Origin: Clostridiales bacterium
GTDB lineage: Bacteria > Bacillota > Clostridia > Christensenellales > Aristaeellaceae
Length of the DNA: 6,269 nucleotides
NCBI GenBank assembly: GCA_004557905.1
Contig: SFFH01000078.1
Span: 1-6,269, forward strand
Reading direction: 5' to 3'
Part shown: in pieces, positions 4,155 to 6,269 of the stretch
Layout: every line of letters starts with the position of its first letter
How positions within the stretch are numbered: the stretch's first letter is position 1
Translations under genes and position numbers: made by a program
Notes under the pieces: model-generated
What the model was told of the DNA's origin: nothing
What the model saw: only the letters and a program-made list of their open reading frames with translations
The model's database searches: none

Positions 4155-5108
4155 TCAGAAGCTGCGTCCGCCGCCGCCGCCGCGGGAGCCGCCGCCGCCG
4201 AAGCCGCCATGCGAGCCGCCACCGAAGCCGCCTCCAAAGCCGCCGCCGCGGGAACCGCCTCCGCCGAAGCCGCCGCCCATCGGCGGACGCGGGCCGCCTC
4301 TCATGCCGCCGCCCATTGGCGGACGCGGCCCGCCTCCCATGCCGCCGCCCATCGGCGGGCGCGGCGGTCTGCGCCGGTCACGGCGATTGTTCCTGCCGCC
4401 GAACAGCCAGCCCAGGAACAGCCACTTCATGCAGCCGTCGCCCTTGAAGACCACATTGACGATGATCGAGATCACAATGTACGCAAAGAGCAGGTTCAGA
4501 ATCGTATCCAGCAAGCCGCCTCCGCCTCCGTTCCCGGCCCGGTTGTCCTCGCCGCGCTGGGCGTCCGCGCTGCCCGCGCCCGTGCTGCTTGTTCCTGCGC
4601 CGTTCAGCGCAAGCGTCTTGCCCTTCGCCCGGGCGACGTAGGTGCACACGTCCTGGTACAGCGCGACCAGGCCCGCGTCAAAGTCGTTGCTTGCGAAGTA
4701 GTCGATGTTTTTGTCAATCAGCTCGCCGCACTTGCTGCCCGTGAGCACGCGGTCGATGCCCGTGCCGGTGCCGATCTGAATCCTCCGGTCGCCGCGCGCG
4801 AGGAGCACCACCACGCCGTTGTCCTCGTCCTTCTGGCCGACGCCCCAGGTGTTGATAAGGTCCGTCGCATAGTCCGCGGGGTCCTCGCCGTCCAGGAAGT
4901 CGACCGCCACCGCAATCGCCTGCACGCCGGTCGCGTCCTCCAGCGCCTGGCCGTATCGCGTGATTGCCGCGATGTCGCTCTCATCCAGCACGTCCGCGCC
5001 CAGGTCATAGGCATAGGCGAACGCCGCCGGCTTGTCCGGCACATCCGCCAGCGCGCACGCGCCCAGCATGAGCGCCAGCGCCAGCAACAGGGCCATGAAT
5101 CTCTTCAT
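4155..5108 (-). CDS. TPM-domain (YgcG-like) membrane protein with Arg/Pro/Gly-rich repeat tail
   Basis: The protein is 317 residues. A signal sequence spans residues 1-21 (MKRFMALLLALALMLGACAL); LGAC could be a lipobox with Cys18, or ALA-D a signal peptidase I site. The TPM domain covers about 35-160: an early VLDESDIAAI helix, then VQAIAVAVDFLDGEDPADYA, the core DNGVVVLLARGDRRIQIGTG and a helix with Cys127. A low-complexity linker leads to a membrane span (about 200-220) and a second short hydrophobic stretch (227-237). The tail has NRRDRRR, three 12-residue units of the PRPPMGGGM type (249-284) and a Gly/Ser/Arg/Phe-rich end. TPM domains occur in envelope quality-control proteins; the family's biochemical activity is uncertain. 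Start ATG 5108 has AAGGGG 7 nt upstream. It follows the LemA-like gene by 52 bp and is the last gene of the operon. LemA/TPM neighbours are common in bacteria. Confidence 0.85.
   Translation of the reverse strand: MKRFMALLLALALMLGACALADVPDKPAAFAYAYDLGADVLDESDIAAITRYGQALEDATGVQAIAVAVDFLDGEDPADYATDLINTWGVGQKDEDNGVVVLLARGDRRIQIGTGTGIDRVLTGSKCGELIDKNIDYFASNDFDAGLVALYQDVCTYVARAKGKTLALNGAGTSSTGAGSADAQRGEDNRAGNGGGGGLLDTILNLLFAYIVISIIVNVVFKGDGCMKWLFLGWLFGGRNNRRDRRRPPRPPMGGGMGGGPRPPMGGGMRGGPRPPMGGGFGGGGSRGGGFGGGFGGGSHGGFGGGGSRGGGGGRSF
4257..4364 (-). repeat. Three tandem 36-bp in-frame repeats in the TPM gene
   Basis: Three 36-bp units encode PRPPMGGGMGGG, PRPPMGGGMRGG and PRPPMGGGFGGG. Differences are mostly single bases (for example CATCGG versus CATTGG on the plus strand). 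The length is a multiple of three, so unit gain or loss keeps the frame. The flanking Gly-rich codons down to 4158 are related low-complexity sequence. Such arrays can vary in copy number by slippage. Confidence 0.75.
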
Positions 5109-5131
5109 ATTCTTTCCCCTTCCGTTCTCTC

Positions 5132-5150
5132 AGCCGCCTGCCCGGCGGCT
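5132..5150. other. Intercistronic hairpin between the LemA-like and TPM genes
   Basis: AGCCGCC (5132-5138) and GGCGGCT (5144-5150) form a perfect 7-bp stem with a 5-nt loop in the 52-bp gap. No T-run follows on the minus strand (the next bases are GAGAGAACGG), so it is unlikely to end transcription. It may protect or process the message. It leaves the TPM ribosome binding site free. Confidence 0.4.
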
Positions 5151-5160
5151 CCGGGCGCCG

Positions 5161-5778
5161 TCAGACGCCCTCGTACACGTCCGGCTCCGGCAGGACGAAT
5201 TTCGTGGGGAGCTTCTCATAGAGCGCCTCGGCCTTTTCCGCCTGCTTGTTGTAGGCGCGGGCCTCCTGGCGCAGGAAGCTGCCCTGCTCGGCAAAGTCGT
5301 CCGCCGCGCGCAGCATGCTGCGCTCCTCCTCGCCGGAGAGCGCCGCCGTGGTCAGCTCGCTCACCGCCGCCGTCAGCGCCTGATCCGCGCGGCTGATCGC
5401 CTGCGCGGTCTTTGCGCGCTCCATGTCCCCGATGGCCTCCCGGACCGCATGGATGGCGTCTTCGCTCAGTCCGGCGCGGCCGGCCACCGTCAGCACGTTC
5501 TGCGCCGCGTCGATGCGGTCCTCCACGATGCTCTTCACGTCGCCCTGGCGCAGGAACGCCTTGGGCGTGGCATTTTGAAGCGCGCGGAAGTTGCCGGCAA
5601 ACAGCGAAATCACCAGCAGCAGCGCCAGAATGGCGATGCCGGCCGCCTGCGGCAGATCGCGCAGCCTCGCCATGAGGCCGCCGTTTTCCTTCTTCTGCGG
5701 GGCAGACGCCTGTGCGCCCGTCCCTTTCGGTGCGTCCGCCGCCTTTTTGGGCGGCTGCTGTGCAGCCATTGCGGGCAT
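5161..5778 (-). CDS. LemA-like single-pass membrane protein
   Basis: From ATG 5778 the protein has 205 residues. Residues 1-36 are Pro/Ala/Lys-rich and disordered-looking, followed by a basic MARLRDLP and one membrane span (about 44-62, QAAGIAILALLLVISLFAG). An all-helical, charged extracellular part covers 70-190. Its end, ARAYNKQAEKAEALYEKLPT with KFVLPEPDVYEGV after it (174-205), matches the LemA-family pattern YNxxVxxYNxxxxxFP plus a following Pro/Phe-rich strand. The rest of the LemA domain is divergent, so the call is LemA-like. The start was chosen because GGAAGGGAG (5795-5787) is 8 nt upstream of ATG 5778; an upstream start at 5811 would overlap telA and lacks this site. It is 29 bp from telA and 52 bp from the TPM gene, hence one operon. 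Molecular function is unknown; the setting suggests envelope maintenance. Confidence 0.65.
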   Translation of the reverse strand: MPAMAAQQPPKKAADAPKGTGAQASAPQKKENGGLMARLRDLPQAAGIAILALLLVISLFAGNFRALQNATPKAFLRQGDVKSIVEDRIDAAQNVLTVAGRAGLSEDAIHAVREAIGDMERAKTAQAISRADQALTAAVSELTTAALSGEEERSMLRAADDFAEQGSFLRQEARAYNKQAEKAEALYEKLPTKFVLPEPDVYEGV

Positions 5779-5807
5779 ATTTCTCGCTCCCTTCCCGCAC
5801 GGGTCCG

Positions 5808-6269
5808 TCATCCGGCCTGTGCGCTCGTCTTCTTTTTCAGCTCCTGCTCAATGCTCTCCAGCTCCGCGAGCAGCTCGCCGGCGGTCTGCTCGGCGCGTGC
5901 ACGGTCGCTTTCGGAGATCTCTTTTGCATAGGCGTCCTTCTGGGCGCGCAGCTCAGAGGCGCCCGTGCGGATGCCGCGCGCAGCCTCCTTGGACACGCGC
6001 CGCTGCATCGCCAGGGAATCGGTCGCCCGGGCCAGGCCCAGCGCCGCCGCCATCTGGCTCTTCCACAGCGGGATGGTCACCTCCAGCGCGGCCCTCAGCT
6101 TCTCGCAGGTGACGCTGTCGCTTCCCTGCACCATGCGGATCTGCGCCGCCAGCTGCGTGCTGGCCACCTGCGTCACGCGGATATCCTGCACGCGCCGCTC
6201 GAGCCGGGCGATATCCTGCGCGTCCTCGCCGCGCGCCTTCGCCTGGCGGATGGCCTCCTCGCCCACGAC
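5808..6269 (-). CDS. telA: TelA/YaaN family toxic anion resistance protein, C-terminal part only
   Basis: The last 153 codons are present; the 5' part lies beyond 6269. The sequence shows the TelA C-terminal signature: IRVTQVASTQLAAQIRMVQG, then SDSVTCEKLRAALEVTIPLW, KSQMAAALGLARATDSL, and a long coiled-coil tail ending in ELESIEQELKKKTSAQAG. The family is soluble and mostly helical and has been linked to resistance to tellurite and, in Gram-positive bacteria, to cell-envelope-acting agents. How it works is not known. In related genomes telA-like genes often follow an xpaC-like gene, so that may be the next gene outside the window (inference). The stop TGA at 5810-5808 is 29 bp before the LemA-like start codon. 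The GTG at 6266 is an internal valine codon, not a start. Confidence 0.88.
   Translation of the reverse strand, partial: VVGEEAIRQAKARGEDAQDIARLERRVQDIRVTQVASTQLAAQIRMVQGSDSVTCEKLRAALEVTIPLWKSQMAAALGLARATDSLAMQRRVSKEAARGIRTGASELRAQKDAYAKEISESDRARAEQTAGELLAELESIEQELKKKTSAQAG

Noticed and set aside
4209..5396. Long plus-strand open frame across the TPM and LemA-like genes
   Set aside because: It is an antisense shadow made of Ala/Arg/His repeats and crosses a gene boundary; TPM and LemA-like features on the minus strand explain the region.
5779..5811. Earlier start of the LemA-like protein at 5811
   Set aside because: It would overlap the telA stop and has no good ribosome binding site, whereas ATG 5778 has GGAAGGGAG at ideal spacing.
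5032..5931. Plus-strand open frame opposite the LemA-like and TelA genes
   Set aside because: Arg/Leu/His-rich antisense frame spanning two genes, without support for translation.

Overview
The window is GC-rich DNA with low-GC-type (Bacillota) gene families and regulatory signals: strong AGGAGG ribosome binding sites, sigma-A promoters with 17-bp spacers, a preQ1-I type riboswitch before queT, an ECF sigma/membrane protein pair, and a TelA/LemA-like/TPM gene string. This fits a GC-rich member of the Clostridia, probably gut-associated. The exact taxon is inference; there is no rRNA or other marker gene.

Left part (1-2021). A LysR-type regulator gene runs leftward off the window. It is broken by an internal deletion plus frame change in the HTH wing. 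Back to back with it is queT, a queuosine-precursor transporter. The queT leader carries a good promoter, a preQ1-I-like aptamer, an antiterminator and an intrinsic terminator, so transport should be shut off when preQ1 is plentiful. Next comes a separately promoted RpiB/LacAB-family isomerase, most like the uronate isomerase DhuI, with a 22-bp perfect palindrome at its transcription start.

Middle part (2022-2398). This stretch has no protein gene but is dense in signals: the isomerase terminator, a near-consensus promoter firing leftward into a short hairpin-terminated transcript of about 90 nt (a candidate orphan small RNA), a strong rightward terminator overlapping that promoter, another hairpin with a T-rich tail, and the first copy of a double-hairpin interspersed repeat. 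The second copy lies at 4028-4095.

Right part (2399-6269), all on the minus strand. An ECF sigma factor with its own promoter overlaps by 8 bp a single-pass membrane protein that is probably its anti-sigma factor. Upstream of them, and probably a separate unit, is telA (incomplete at the window edge), a LemA-like membrane protein and a TPM-domain membrane protein with an Arg/Pro/Gly-rich repeat tail. Together these look like an envelope-maintenance or envelope-stress neighbourhood. The physical grouping is seen; the functional link is inference.

Most noteworthy are the orphan small-RNA candidate, the complete preQ1 switch architecture, the covarying double-hairpin repeat, and the LysR wing deletion.
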